Shown here piece after piece: positions 48,555-61,621 of a DNA stretch of 64,000 bases. How positions within the stretch are numbered: the first letter of the stretch is position 1; each line of letters opens with the position of its first letter. The notes below the pieces were generated by a model. That model was not told the DNA's origin. It was given only the letters and a program-made list of their open reading frames with translations, and searched no databases. The stretch spans positions 372,001 through 436,000 of the forward strand of contig NC_090115.1 in NCBI RefSeq assembly GCF_023973825.1. Reading direction: 5' to 3'. Made by a program: the position numbers and the translations under genes. The stretch is from Plasmodium brasilianum (Eukaryota > Apicomplexa > Aconoidasida > Haemosporida > Plasmodiidae).

Positions 48555-50180
48555 ATGATGATGACCTGTTCAGGAAATAAATACTTGGCGTTAGTTAACT
48601 TTGTCAAATATTGTAAGAAGCATTACAGTCGGGTGAGCAGGAGTAGTAACCGCAGAAGGGGCAAAAACAATGGGGTAGCTATCACAGAGTCGAGAGGAAC
48701 ATATACATATGATATAGACAAGAGCAGCAACAGTAACAGCAATAACAGAAATAATAGCAATAACAGCAATAACAGCAATAATAGCAATAATAGCAATAAT
48801 AGCAATAATAGCAATAATAGCAATAACAGCAATAACAGTAACAACAGTAACAGTAACAACAGTAACAACAGTAACAGTAACAACAGTAACAACAGTAACA
48901 GTAACAACAGTAACAACAGTAACATGTATAAAAAATCAGTATTTTACGAAGAGATTAATGATAAAAGGAATGCAGAAAACAATACAAATATATTACAAAT
49001 AATAAAAAACAGCCAAATAGAAAATTTCAATATTTATGATTGCACTCTTTTTTTAAATTATTTAATAAAGAATAAAAAGAATAAGGCATTTAGCAATGAA
49101 CTGAAACATGTTAACAAAATAAGATTAAGTTCATATCTGTATAAAGTGTCTATATGCAAAATAATGAAAAACATTTTAACATTTGAGCCGAGATATGTTT
49201 ATTCTTTTTTCATTAAATTTTCCGAACTTCGAGATTTAAACTCAGTTGAATGTTTATTTTTGCATATTTACAATAGACACTTAAATTATTTTTCCCTTTA
49301 TTACTTAACTGAAATTATGTATAATATTGCTATATTGAATTGTTCTTTTCCAAAAAATGCAGGAATTTTGAGGGAGTTTTTAGACTATCTAACATTAACC
49401 ATTATTAAGGAAAATAAAAATATAAAAAATTTTGAAAAAAAAATTAAGAATAAAATAAACATACATCTTACGAATGATAGTAAAAAGCCTGTTTATATAA
49501 AAAGCTTTACAAATAAAAAAAAAAGGTACACACAAAAGTGCAGTAGTCAGGATTATGCTATCATTGCGGCATGTGATCCTATTAATATATGTTATACCAA
49601 AGGAAAAGAGGAACATAGTGTACTACAACTACACGATGATAAGAACAAACAGATAGGAATTACAAAAGGGAATAAAAAAGTACGAATGAAATTTAACCTA
49701 GACTCCTTATCGAACGTTATGTTATATAAACTAATTTACGGTCTTGCAAAAATAAATCATAATAAAGAATTAGTTAAGGATCTCTTTGTTTTGTTAATAC
49801 CATATCTACGATATCTTATTCAAAATAAAAATTATGTATATTGCAAGGAGAGAAATGATATTATTGTAAAAATTATATGGGCGTTTGCTTTTCTACATAT
49901 AAGGCATATTAATCTATTTCTTGATTTTTCCTTATGCCTCCAACTTATTCTACCAGAATTAGAATTAACATATATTAAAATTGCTAAACAAATTTATGAA
50001 AATTTACTCCTTTTTGATGAATTGTTATTGGATAAATTAGAACAAAGGATCAACCAGTTGGAAAATATTTCTCCTGAACAACAATTTTCTCAACCCAGAA
50101 AAAAGCAATTCAAAAAAAAGAAAAAACGAGTAGCAATTACGGACGAAATTAAATTTAGTGTAAAGAAGCGAAAAAATTAA
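48555..50180 (+). CDS. Conserved helical protein with Asn/Ser tract (HPR/RAP-like, tentative)
   Basis: A 541-residue protein whose family I cannot name with certainty. Translation is placed at the first of three tandem ATGs (48555), immediately after a pyrimidine-rich tract ending CTAG; the frame upstream is repeat-encoded. Residues about 56-124 are an Asn/Ser tract from AATAGC/AACAGT repeats. The remainder is alpha-helical in appearance. Blocks such as LSNVMLYKLIYGLAKINHNKEL and IVKIIWAFAFLHIRHINLF resemble the helical repeats preceding RAP domains in apicomplexan organellar RNA-binding proteins, but I see no RAP domain at the C-terminus. The protein ends in a Lys-rich segment (QFKKKKKRVAI) that could be a nuclear or nucleolar signal. 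It is divergent from CCR4 and convergent with centrin-1. Confidence 0.8.
   Translation: MMMTCSGNKYLALVNFVKYCKKHYSRVSRSSNRRRGKNNGVAITESRGTYTYDIDKSSNSNSNNRNNSNNSNNSNNSNNSNNSNNSNNSNNSNNSNNSNSNNSNNSNSNNSNNSNSNNSNNSNMYKKSVFYEEINDKRNAENNTNILQIIKNSQIENFNIYDCTLFLNYLIKNKKNKAFSNELKHVNKIRLSSYLYKVSICKIMKNILTFEPRYVYSFFIKFSELRDLNSVECLFLHIYNRHLNYFSLYYLTEIMYNIAILNCSFPKNAGILREFLDYLTLTIIKENKNIKNFEKKIKNKINIHLTNDSKKPVYIKSFTNKKKRYTQKCSSQDYAIIAACDPINICYTKGKEEHSVLQLHDDKNKQIGITKGNKKVRMKFNLDSLSNVMLYKLIYGLAKINHNKELVKDLFVLLIPYLRYLIQNKNYVYCKERNDIIVKIIWAFAFLHIRHINLFLDFSLCLQLILPELELTYIKIAKQIYENLLLFDELLLDKLEQRINQLENISPEQQFSQPRKKQFKKKKKRVAITDEIKFSVKKRKN
48724..48926 (+). repeat. AATAGC/AACAGT repeat encoding Asn/Ser tract
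   Basis: An in-frame microsatellite within the preceding gene encodes about 68 residues that are nearly all Asn and Ser. The opposite strand reads as poly-Leu, a shadow frame. Confidence 0.9.
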
Positions 50181-50664
50181 GCTGTCCAGAAGGACCGAAT
50201 GGAGGCGAGTTCGCTTTAGCGGATGTACAGGAGTGGAAGAACCAGTTCCTTTAGTTGGATTGTTGAGAAAAGGAAAAGGGGGGAAGTTTATTGATCATAT
50301 TTAAAAAAAAAAAAAAAAAAAAAAGTGGAAAGTCGAAGGTGGAAAGTAGAAAGTGGAAAATCGAAAGTGGAGAGTAGAAAGTGGAAAGTAAAAAGTAAAA
50401 AGTAAAAAGTACAAAGCAGAAAGCAGAAAATATTTACAACAAACTTGTAACTATTCTGCATTTTGATTGTTTAAACGGGGGGAAAAGCATGCAGAAACAA
50501 TACAATCAAAAATGATATATTCATTGCTACATTTCCATCTCAATGTACACACATGAATTACGTGTACATACACATAAACCAACACATTCGGCGGAGCTCC
50601 TCACAGACAAAAATGGTATCATCATTTTGCAGGTAGAAAAAAAAAAAAAAAAAAAAAATTAATT
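50181..50664. other. Convergent intergenic spacer between the HPR-like gene and centrin-1
   Basis: It contains a GTGGAAAGT(A/C)GAAA repeat at about 50325-50425 flanked by A-runs (50301-50323 and 50638-50658). No coding signal. Confidence 0.6.
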
Positions 50665-53036
<2,372 letters not shown>

Positions 53037-53859
53037 TTTAATGAATCTCGATACAGTTACACATAAATTCGCACGTGGGTGTATATCTAGCACAGTGCTG
53101 ATACTACTTATTTTTGCTTCTGTTTTTGCTTCTGCTTTTGCTTCTGCTTTTGCTTTTACTTTTGCTTTTACTTTTGCTTTTACTTTTGCTTTTACTTTTT
53201 CTGCTGTTTTTGCTTTTACTTTTTTGAAGAGCAAAAAGAAAAAATACCTTTCAAGCGATTTTTAATTTATGTACTTATTCTCAAAAATTGGAGGTATTTT
53301 ACAAATTCACTGCTGCTATATATTTAATTATTTTATTTTATTTTATTTTATTTATTTTATTTATTTATTTATTTTATTTTATTTATTTATTTTATTTATT
53401 TTTGTAATTTTTGTAAATTATTTGCACAGGAGCGGTTAACATACACTCAGAGTAACTCAAGTGAAACCATTCTTTTTAAAGAGGAAAACATGAGAGGGAT
53501 GTTCGGGCAGTCTGCTACTAAAGGAGAAAATAAAAAATAAAAATTAAACTAAAATTAATGTGAAAATAAAAAAGATAAAATACGTCCCGTAAAATATGCA
53601 AGTAATTTAAAAAAAAAAAAAGGCAAAGCGATAAAGCAATAAGAAATGATGAAGAAAAAGGGAGAAACATACTTGATGTAAAGATTTCAACTTGGTTTTC
53701 ACCTATCACTACGAACATTTATCTTATTTTATTTCATTTTTATTTTATTTTTATTATTCGTTTACCTTTATTTTTACTTTCTTAATTTTTTTTTTTTTTT
53801 TAATTACTCCTTTTCAGACATAATTAAATGGCACTTTCAAAAAATGTGTAGATGGCAAA

Positions 53860-53912
<53 letters not shown>

Positions 53913-54457
53913 CTCTTTTTTTATTTTCTTTTCAAAATAAATACTGTACGTATTGTGAATAGGCAAGATAAAAATAAATGATCATTTCTTTACTTTTCTC
54001 GTTTATAGGATTTGTTTTAGGGTATGCGAACTACATTCAAATGTCTTTTTGTGCCAAATATAAAACAAAAAAATGAAACATTGGGAATACAGTGAAATAT
54101 GGTTAAAATGATGCAAAAACAATAGGGTGTGCATAAATATATATATATAATACACATATATATAATACACATATATATAAACACATATACATAATACACA
54201 TATATATATATATGTATACATGCATGAACGTACGCAGGCGTAACTTCTTTCATTTCATTTGCGAATTAGTGAAAGATTTACTACAACGGAATGTGTTTAT
54301 TGCCAAAATTGGGAAATGAAAACACTAAAAAACTGAGAGAAGCAAATAAGGGGAAAATAAATATACCAAATAAAATTCATTTCACTGATAAAAAAAAAAA
54401 TTATGCACACATAGAGGTCAAATCCAAGGACGACAGTTAACATTTTTGATGTCAACC
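53037..54457. other. Intergenic region between centrin-1 and IspD
   Basis: It contains a TTTTGCTTTTAC-type repeat at 53107-53222 just upstream of centrin-1, a TTTTA repeat at about 53325-53400, a T50-class homopolymer at about 53861-53911, and TATA tracts near 54140-54215. Near 53936-54014 the minus strand after an AG is open for a mixed-composition peptide that could be an alternative terminal exon of IspD. Otherwise nothing is supported. Confidence 0.55.
53107..53222. repeat. TTTTGCTTYTAC-type repeat upstream of centrin-1
   Basis: About ten copies of a degenerate 11-12 base unit (TTTTGCTTCTGC, TTTGCTTTTAC) directly 5' of the centrin start codon. Confidence 0.85.
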
Positions 54458-57195
54458 TTAGCATATAATTCTTAAATGCGGGGGAAATACAGACAAAAAA
54501 ATATGCGCCTTTGGTACATCTACATGTATGCACAAACGTACTTTTACATTTGCACACGTCCACATACACACGTACTTGTAAACTTGCACATGTACATACT
54601 CCCGTGCAGCTTTTTCCACATGAGAGGAGCGAAAAACTGGCACTTCCACTTTAACTAGCTCCCTTTTTGATAATTTTAGCTGATCAGTCTTTTTTTTTTT
54701 TTTTTTTTCATTGTAGTAAAAACGTTGATATAACATCCTTTGCTTTTCATTCAATGAATTATAAAAAAAAAAATTATTAAACTGATTTGTTAATATATAA
54801 CTTGGACATGCATTCAGGTATTCTTCCTTAAATAAGTTCTCATCAATATCGCTATAGTATGTGTTATTGAAGACATAATTTATGAAAAAAAAAGCATGAA
54901 GGACGTCTGATGGAGTTGTTATTTTAATATTTGGAAATACGGATTGTAAAGCATAAATTTTTTTTTTTGAAAAATTTTGATATAACGAAGAAGTGTCAGT
55001 ATATTGTATCATCCTATTTTTTACTAAATGATTTTTTTCATTTTTTACAATTTGTCCATTTGATGTAAAGCGGTCAAGAATACTTAACAATGATTTACTA
55101 TCAAATATTTGTGGAGTTTGAGCTTGAAAAATATACTTCCTTTCTATCGTTTTTTTAATAGGTACGCAGCACGTACTGCTACTGTTACTACTGCGGATGC
55201 TACTATTACTGCTACTACTACTATTACTGCTACTACTACTATTACTGCTACTACTACTATTACTGCTACTACTACTATTACTGCTACTACTACTATTACT
55301 ACTACTACTACTACTACTACTACCACTACTACTACTACTACCACTTCTACTATTCAGTTCCTTCACCTCAACAAATTTTATTGTATCAGTTGCCTTTACA
55401 CCTAATATCGCGTTTTTTCTTAAACTTGACTGATAAATTAAGTTAAACAAATCCAGCTCAGATAGAAAGGGACGAGCTCCGTCGTGCACCAGTATATCTG
55501 TAATGTACATTTTTTCGCCTGCTTCCCCCTGTTGAACGGGATGTCCATTATTTGTTTCGGAATTACCTCTTGTTTGATTCACATCGTCCGAAAGATCCAC
55601 TCTACCCTCTACATCCGCTTCTTCCACTTCTTCCGCTTCTTCCGCTTCTTCCGCTTCTTCCGCTTTTTCCGCTTCTTCCACTTCTTCCACTTCTTGCGCT
55701 TCTTCCACTTCTTCCGCTTCTTCCACTTCTTCCATTTCTTCCAATTCTAGAACCCCCCTGTGCAACGTTTTTAGTGGGTGCTCAAAACACACAATGTAAT
55801 TGACACCCTCATTTTTTTTTTTTTTTTTTTTTTGTACGTACTCTCTTAACAACTTGTATATGTACATTTGACTATTCAGACGTACGTCTAACCATTTTAA
55901 GGCGTTTAAAAGAGAATTCTGTCTTTCTTTTCCCCCTTCCACTATTCTTATTAATTTATATCTATTATCATCGATATATTTTAGTTTTATTTTGTATGTA
56001 TATATTGTTCCTTCTCCATCTCTATCGCTAACATGGGTGTAGTTCGAATTTCCACTCTGTATACTTTTAGTATTATTATGTCCTTTCATTTCTACGTTTT
56101 TTTTTCCTATATCATGAAGTAATTCCTCCATACTAAAAATGCACTTGTTTTTTTCATTATCATATATTATATATTTATTAGTCTTTAAATAGTTTGAAAT
56201 GAAATAATCGTTTTGCCATACTTTGTTTTCATTTGCGCTAGTACCGCCTGCAGCAGTGTGTAGTTTTGCCCCTGCTTCTGACTCACTTGTCATTTCTGCC
56301 TTATTAGTCATTCTTACCACTTCCGTTCCTGCGTCTGCTTCTGCTTCTGCTTCTGCTGCTTCTGCTGCTCCTGCTGCTCCTGCTACTACTTCCCCTACCT
56401 CGGACCCCGGGTTAATGAGTAAAAAATTCTTTTTTTTTTTTTTTCAAAAAGGAGATTATTATACCTATCAATTGACCGAATGACGTAAACAAAGAATTTG
56501 GGATCACAAGCTAAGCTAATCGTTTTAACAAAATTACATTTTACAAACAAATTAAATGAATAAATAAAAAGAGGAATGCCATTTAGTTTTAAATATTGTT
56601 TACATGTAACTAATTCAGATCTCTTTCCTATACCTCCACATAGCAAAATTGTATGTATTTTTTTTTTTTTTATTATTTTTTCATATTTCCTTAACTCCTT
56701 CATATCAAAATTCGAAATTTTTGATAAATTTTTAAAATTGTCATCATACGGTTTAGATGATATAGTACATATATTTTTATTTGTATCATTTGATTTTTCA
56801 CTTGAGATAGAACTTATTGTCTTTTGCTTATCATCACAACAGATTTGTTTATCATTTTGCTCATGATTATCCTCATTTAACGACTTAGTCATGTTACTAC
56901 TACTCCCCTTGGAAATTTCGACCCCTTTATCATCCTCAAAACTGGAACAAGTAAATCTGCATAAAACTTGTTTTTTCCATTTTTCGTTCCAAATATTTCC
57001 TTTTATACTTCTTTGAAATAAATAATTGTTGTTCGTCCTATACATGCCGCCAAATCTGTCTTTATTACACATCTTCTTAATCAATTTTTTATCATTTTCA
57101 ATGTTTTGTCTATTTAAAATGAGGGAATAATGACCATTAAAGTTAATTATACATCTAAGGAAAATGCAATGACCAATGAACTCAAATATATTCAT
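54458..57195 (-). CDS. IspD: 2-C-methyl-D-erythritol 4-phosphate cytidylyltransferase (IspD), apicoplast
   Basis: Third enzyme of the non-mevalonate isoprenoid pathway. It joins CTP and MEP to CDP-methylerythritol in the apicoplast. The ATG at 57195 gives a hydrophobic N-terminus (MNIFEFIGHCIFLRC) and a basic transit-like region. The nucleotide-binding motif ILLCGGIGKRSE is at about residue 182, followed by [53 protein letters not shown] and FPNIKITTPSDVLHAF. Low-complexity inserts interrupt the fold: a Glu/Val/Ala tract, a Ser/Asn tract and an Ala/Glu tract. The frame breaks at an A15 run (56430-56444): upstream in one frame, downstream in another that is open back through the run. One added base gives about 912 residues. 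The last 30 or so residues look non-native, and a splice at GTATGT near 54597 to a downstream exon is possible. Confidence 0.9.
55195..55340 (-). repeat. Trinucleotide/18-bp repeat encoding Ser/Asn tract in IspD
   Basis: TACTACTACTATTACTGC units on plus encode about 48 Ser with regularly spaced Asn, inserted between the ATDTIK and QAQTPQ motifs. Confidence 0.9.
55617..55745 (-). repeat. Repeat encoding EVEEAEE tract in IspD
   Basis: TTCTTCCGC/TTCTTCCAC units on plus encode a strongly acidic Glu/Val/Ala insert before the VHDGARP motif. Confidence 0.9.
56430..56444. other. A15 homopolymer (minus strand) where the IspD frame breaks
   Basis: The upstream frame ends about 60 bases past the run (FYSLTRGPR then stop), whereas the downstream frame is open back through it (KNFLLINPGSEVGEVV). 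A one-base length change reconciles them. Confidence 0.65.
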
Positions 57196-57583
57196 CTTCA
57201 GCAATTGTACAAAAGGGGTGGGGGAGAAAGGAGAGGCGGACTTCTTTCCTTATAAGAGTTCTATATTTTGAGGGAAGGAACTCATACGCACCAGAGGTGG
57301 GGCAAAAAAGGTAGGAAACTAGGAAGGAAGAGGTACTAAATGGGTACAAAGTCGGTACTATAATGGTACTAATGCTGAGATACGACTAACCAATAAGAAG
57401 AAAAAGGAATAATATAAAATAAAAAAAAAATTTTCCTCTACCAATGTTGACAAATTGGGTTCTTGAAGATAGTGAAAACGCCGTTTTGTCCAGACAAACA
57501 TGAGAAGCTGTGTATTCGTTGATGCCCATACAATACGTGTGTGGCATAACAACTAGCAATTTTTAGTCGCTCTACCTTTTTGT

Positions 57584-57626
<43 letters not shown>

Positions 57627-58179
57627 AGCATATGTTATATATATGTGCACATATATTATATGTATGTAAGCATATGTTATATATATGTGCACATATATTA
57701 TATGTATGTAAGCATATGTTATATATATGTGCACATATATTATATGTATGTGTGTATCTATTTATTCCGCTTATTTTTCAAATTTAAAACCCCAGCTCGT
57801 CACCTCACAAAAAGGCATTTTCCTTTGCAATTCAGACGGTTACCCCTCCTCATGGTAGTCCTCTTTTTTGCATTTTTTTTTTTTTTTTTTTTATTTCCTT
57901 AATTTTATATAAACTTTAAAATTATAATCTTTTTTATAGTCCCATTTTATACACAACATTTTAACGTTAAGTATTAGAACCTCTTTATTATGATTTGCAC
58001 ACTGTGAAATTTTAGTATGGTTCAACAACAAAAAAAAAAAAAAAAAAGGAAAGGAAAAGGAAAAGGAATACAAGAGGGTAATAGAACGTGAACAAAAAGA
58101 TGAAAGAAAAAAGAAAAAAAAAATTAAAAAAAATGAAAGAAACGGCAAAAAAAAATGGAAAAAAAATGAAAAAACAATG

Positions 58180-58224
<45 letters not shown>

Positions 58225-59209
58225 AAGAATGAAAAAAAAAAAATAATAGAAAAAAGCACACGTATATGCAAACGATTAAGCAAGAAAGGTATATTACACC
58301 TTAACAATTCATAAAAATAAATTAACGTTAAGTAGGCTACCCCTTAAAGAAAACATCACTACAAAGAAATAAAAGTGAGATATAAAATAAAGAATCTAGG
58401 GGATAAATGTAAAACAACGAAATTACACTGCTGGAAGGGAAACGTACATAATATAATTCTTGTACGTGGTAAAAACGTAACAGAAAAAAGGGGGGAAAAA
58501 ATAAAAAATAATAAAAGAATAAACATATAAAAAATATAATATAAACGGATAAACTGACAAACAATAAAGTGACCAACGATAAACTGATAAACGTTAAACT
58601 GATAAACGATAAACTGATAGATAAACGGACAAATAGATACATAAACAAATGGATGTACATATAAACACATTCGTGTATTAACGGATAGATATATAGATAA
58701 ACACGCAAAAAAATGAAATGGTAGGGGTAAGAAAAGCTGAAGAGTACATCATATATATATATATATATATAGCTGTAGCTGTAAAAAGAGATGCAAAAAT
58801 AAATAGCGCTTATATAAACAAGAAAATATTAAATAGCAAAATGGGTAAGATATAATTAAGGAAATTAATTATTAATAATTGAAAGGAAGAAAGGCATTTT
58901 TAAAATAATTCATTTTGAACACAAACACTGTACACATGTGTACGTATGTATGCATGTATATACTACACAGTACATACACACCCCAGTAACTTTTCGAAAA
59001 ATTAAATAGTAATACGTATTATATATTAATGATCTCAACTTCTGCAGGAAGGAAGAACCACATCCTCCACTTCTATCTTCTTTTTAATTCCAATGACAGA
59101 AAAAGTCATCTCAAAAAATTCTCATATATATAACTGCATGATATCTTATGATATAAAGAATAAAATAAAAAAAATAAATAAAACATATAGAATATTTTCC
59201 CGTCCATAA
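57196..59209. other. Intergenic region between IspD and Rab5c
   Basis: About 2 kb. A GC-richer patch at about 57440-57570 is open on the minus strand (contains HQRIHSFSCLSGQNGVF), but no start or family is recognised. The 42-bp repeat below follows it. Further on are A-runs (58030-58048, 58179-58221) and GATAAAC-type repeats at about 58555-58625. No gene is supported. Confidence 0.5.
57624..57752. repeat. 42-bp tandem repeat with internal palindrome, three copies
   Basis: Three copies with an exact 42-base period (starts 57624, 57666 and 57708). Each contains the perfect 18-base palindrome ATATATGTGCACATATAT. Confidence 0.92.
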
Positions 59210-59324
59210 CTAACAGCATTTTTTTTTTGTTTCTTCTGTGTTGTTGATCTGTAATTGTAAGGATTAAATTAAACGACATAAATTCATGTGATATTATATG
59301 AAAAAAAAAAATAAGTAAAAGCGA

Positions 59325-59362
<38 letters not shown>

Positions 59363-59757
59363 AAAAAGAAAAAAGAAAAATGTACCAAATATACTGCTAA
59401 AGCATAACCAAAAAACAGATACAGTGAACTTATTCAATAAATTCGCATTTTCTTTTTGTGTTATTCTAAACCTGAATTCCTGTGAATTTGTCTTGCTCTT
59501 TCTTATGAAGTGGTAACTTTTTGGCTAAAATTAAAAAAAAGTAGGAACGTATTAATGTTTACGAAACGAAAGTGGGGAAAAAAAAAAAAAAAAAAAATAG
59601 AAGTAACAGGAACATTAAAAGTACACGTAAAAGTTTCTATATCCTTTTAGTATAACCTATTCTTAAAAATAACTCGTTTACATTATTCCCCGTTTTTGCT
59701 GAGGTTTCGATGAACAATATGTTGTTACTGTTTGCAAAAGATTCAGCTAGCTATTAA

Positions 59758-59793
<36 letters not shown>

Positions 59794-61621
59794 ATGAATA
59801 CGTAAGGATATACATATAATTTATTAATGACTTGTGCATAAATTTTCGCCAAACTTTAACTGTAGCCTTAAATTTTGTGCACGGCGTTCATTATTTTGTA
59901 TGAACTGTTCATGTGGAATATATACATGTACGCACATGTATGTATGCTTCTTTCTTTTTTACTTCTCTATCTACAACTCTGTTGCTTTCCAAGTCGTTTT
60001 TGTTACCGGCTAAGGCTGCGTTAAAATTTAAAAATAAGGAACAGCAAAAAGATTTTGCATTGAACAAATACGATTGAATATTTTGAAAATTTAAAAAGAA
60101 ATAAAATAAAAATAAACAAGATAAACAACATAAAAATAAACAAGATGAACAACATAAAAATAAACAAGATGAACAACATAAAAATAAACAAGATGAACAA
60201 CATAAAAATAAACAAGATGAACAACATATAAATAAACAAGATAAACAACATAAAAATAAACAAGATAAACAAAATAAATAAAGTAAAAATAACCTATGAT
60301 AATATCGTTTGAATGCACTGATTTTAGTTCATGTATCCATCCTTTCGCCCCCTCAAAGGACTTTTTATTTGTTATATCATAAACTATAACGGCTGCTGAT
60401 GCGCCTCTACAATGATTAGCGGTTAAAGCAACAGGTTAAAAAAGGTAGAGTTAACAATAACGAAATTTAAAAGGAGGAATAATGAATAATGAAAATTGAA
60501 AAATGAGAAGAGAAAAAATCTTAAACAAAATATACGAACATATAGGCAACTTTAAAACGCATGAACGGTTGTACAGGACACTTTTTTTTTTTTTTTTTTT
60601 TTTTTTTCTTGTTACCTATAATACATTGGTGCCAAACTTCTGTACCTTTCTTGCCTATTTTAAATAATACAAAAACGAAAAATAAAGTTTTATAACACTT
60701 TATAATATTTTTGATTACAAAAATATTGTAATGCTTGCAATGTCTGTGGTTTATTAAACTTAATTTCATTTTATTTTTACTTCGTTTCTTTTTATTTTTG
60801 TTTTACCCTGCTGTGTCCCATATTTCAAATTTAATTGTGCACTCTCCAATGTCAATTAACTGGGTCATAAAAGCCGCTTTTGAAAATGTAAAAAGTGAAA
60901 TACATGTATCAGCATTTTATATTAATAATAATAAAAAACAATAATAATAATAATAATAAATAAAAAATAAAAAAATGCTCTCATCAGAAATATATCCCGT
61001 AAAAATGATATAGATTAATATGAAAGCAAAAAATATTATGCCTTAGTCAAAATTAATGAAGGGGCACGTATTTTTGAATTTCCTCTTCGCAAATATTTGC
61101 ATGTATGTATGCATGTATTCAAACATATTTTCACACATGCAGAGCATTCGACGAGTCTATGCCCTTACACTGTGGTGTTACTTACCACCAATAGTTGACT
61201 CTTGATACTCATAAAATTCATTCTTTGCAAACCTTACAACAATGCATGACTTTCCAACGGATGTATCTCCTGTAAATGCACGTACGTGTGTTTAAATTTT
61301 TTTATCATGTTATTTGTTTCTTTTTTCGAAAAAAAAAGAAAATTAAAAAAAAAATTAAAAAACTTGCACTATATTGAAATATTGTAGAGGAAGACACATC
61401 ATAATGAAATTTTTGCAAAAACGTTCAACTTCTATATGTATATATGTATGGACGTATGTACATGTACAAGTACATGCGTGTGTGTGTGTACTTAAATGTA
61501 TATTAATTATTCATTAGAAACCTAATAGAACTAATTTAGAATTAAAAACTTTTGTCGAATTATAATTTTGGTTGGTGTCAAAATTTTCATTGTTATTTAA
61601 ATTTGATAAGTAATATGCCAT
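59210..61621 (-). CDS. RAB5c: Ras-related small GTPase Rab5c
   Basis: Rab5-class GTPase controlling early endocytic/vesicular transport. Nine exons assemble with consistent phases: 61522-61621, 61186-61269, 60807-60876, 60616-60654, 60294-60406, 59963-60015, 59657-59750, 59472-59524 and 59210-59248, giving 214 residues. Motifs: P-loop GDTSVGKS spanning exons 1-2, switch I ESTIGAAF across exons 2-3, [23 protein letters not shown] across exons 3-5 (switch II), NKND, and ETSAKTG, then AKKLPLH as in Rab5. The short last exon encodes [12 protein letters not shown], supplying the Cys-Cys geranylgeranylation site and separating it from the Rab5b type, which lacks one. Four of eight donors are GTT (GTTTCT, GTTATT, GTTATA, GTTTAG) rather than GTA. 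Intron 5 carries a 24-bp minisatellite. The c designation rests on the CC terminus and on my memory of synteny. Confidence 0.93.
60102..60275. repeat. 24-bp minisatellite in Rab5c intron
   Basis: About seven copies of a 24-base unit (AACAACATAAAAATAAACAA followed by GATG or GATA) within the intron at 60016-60293. Confidence 0.9.
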
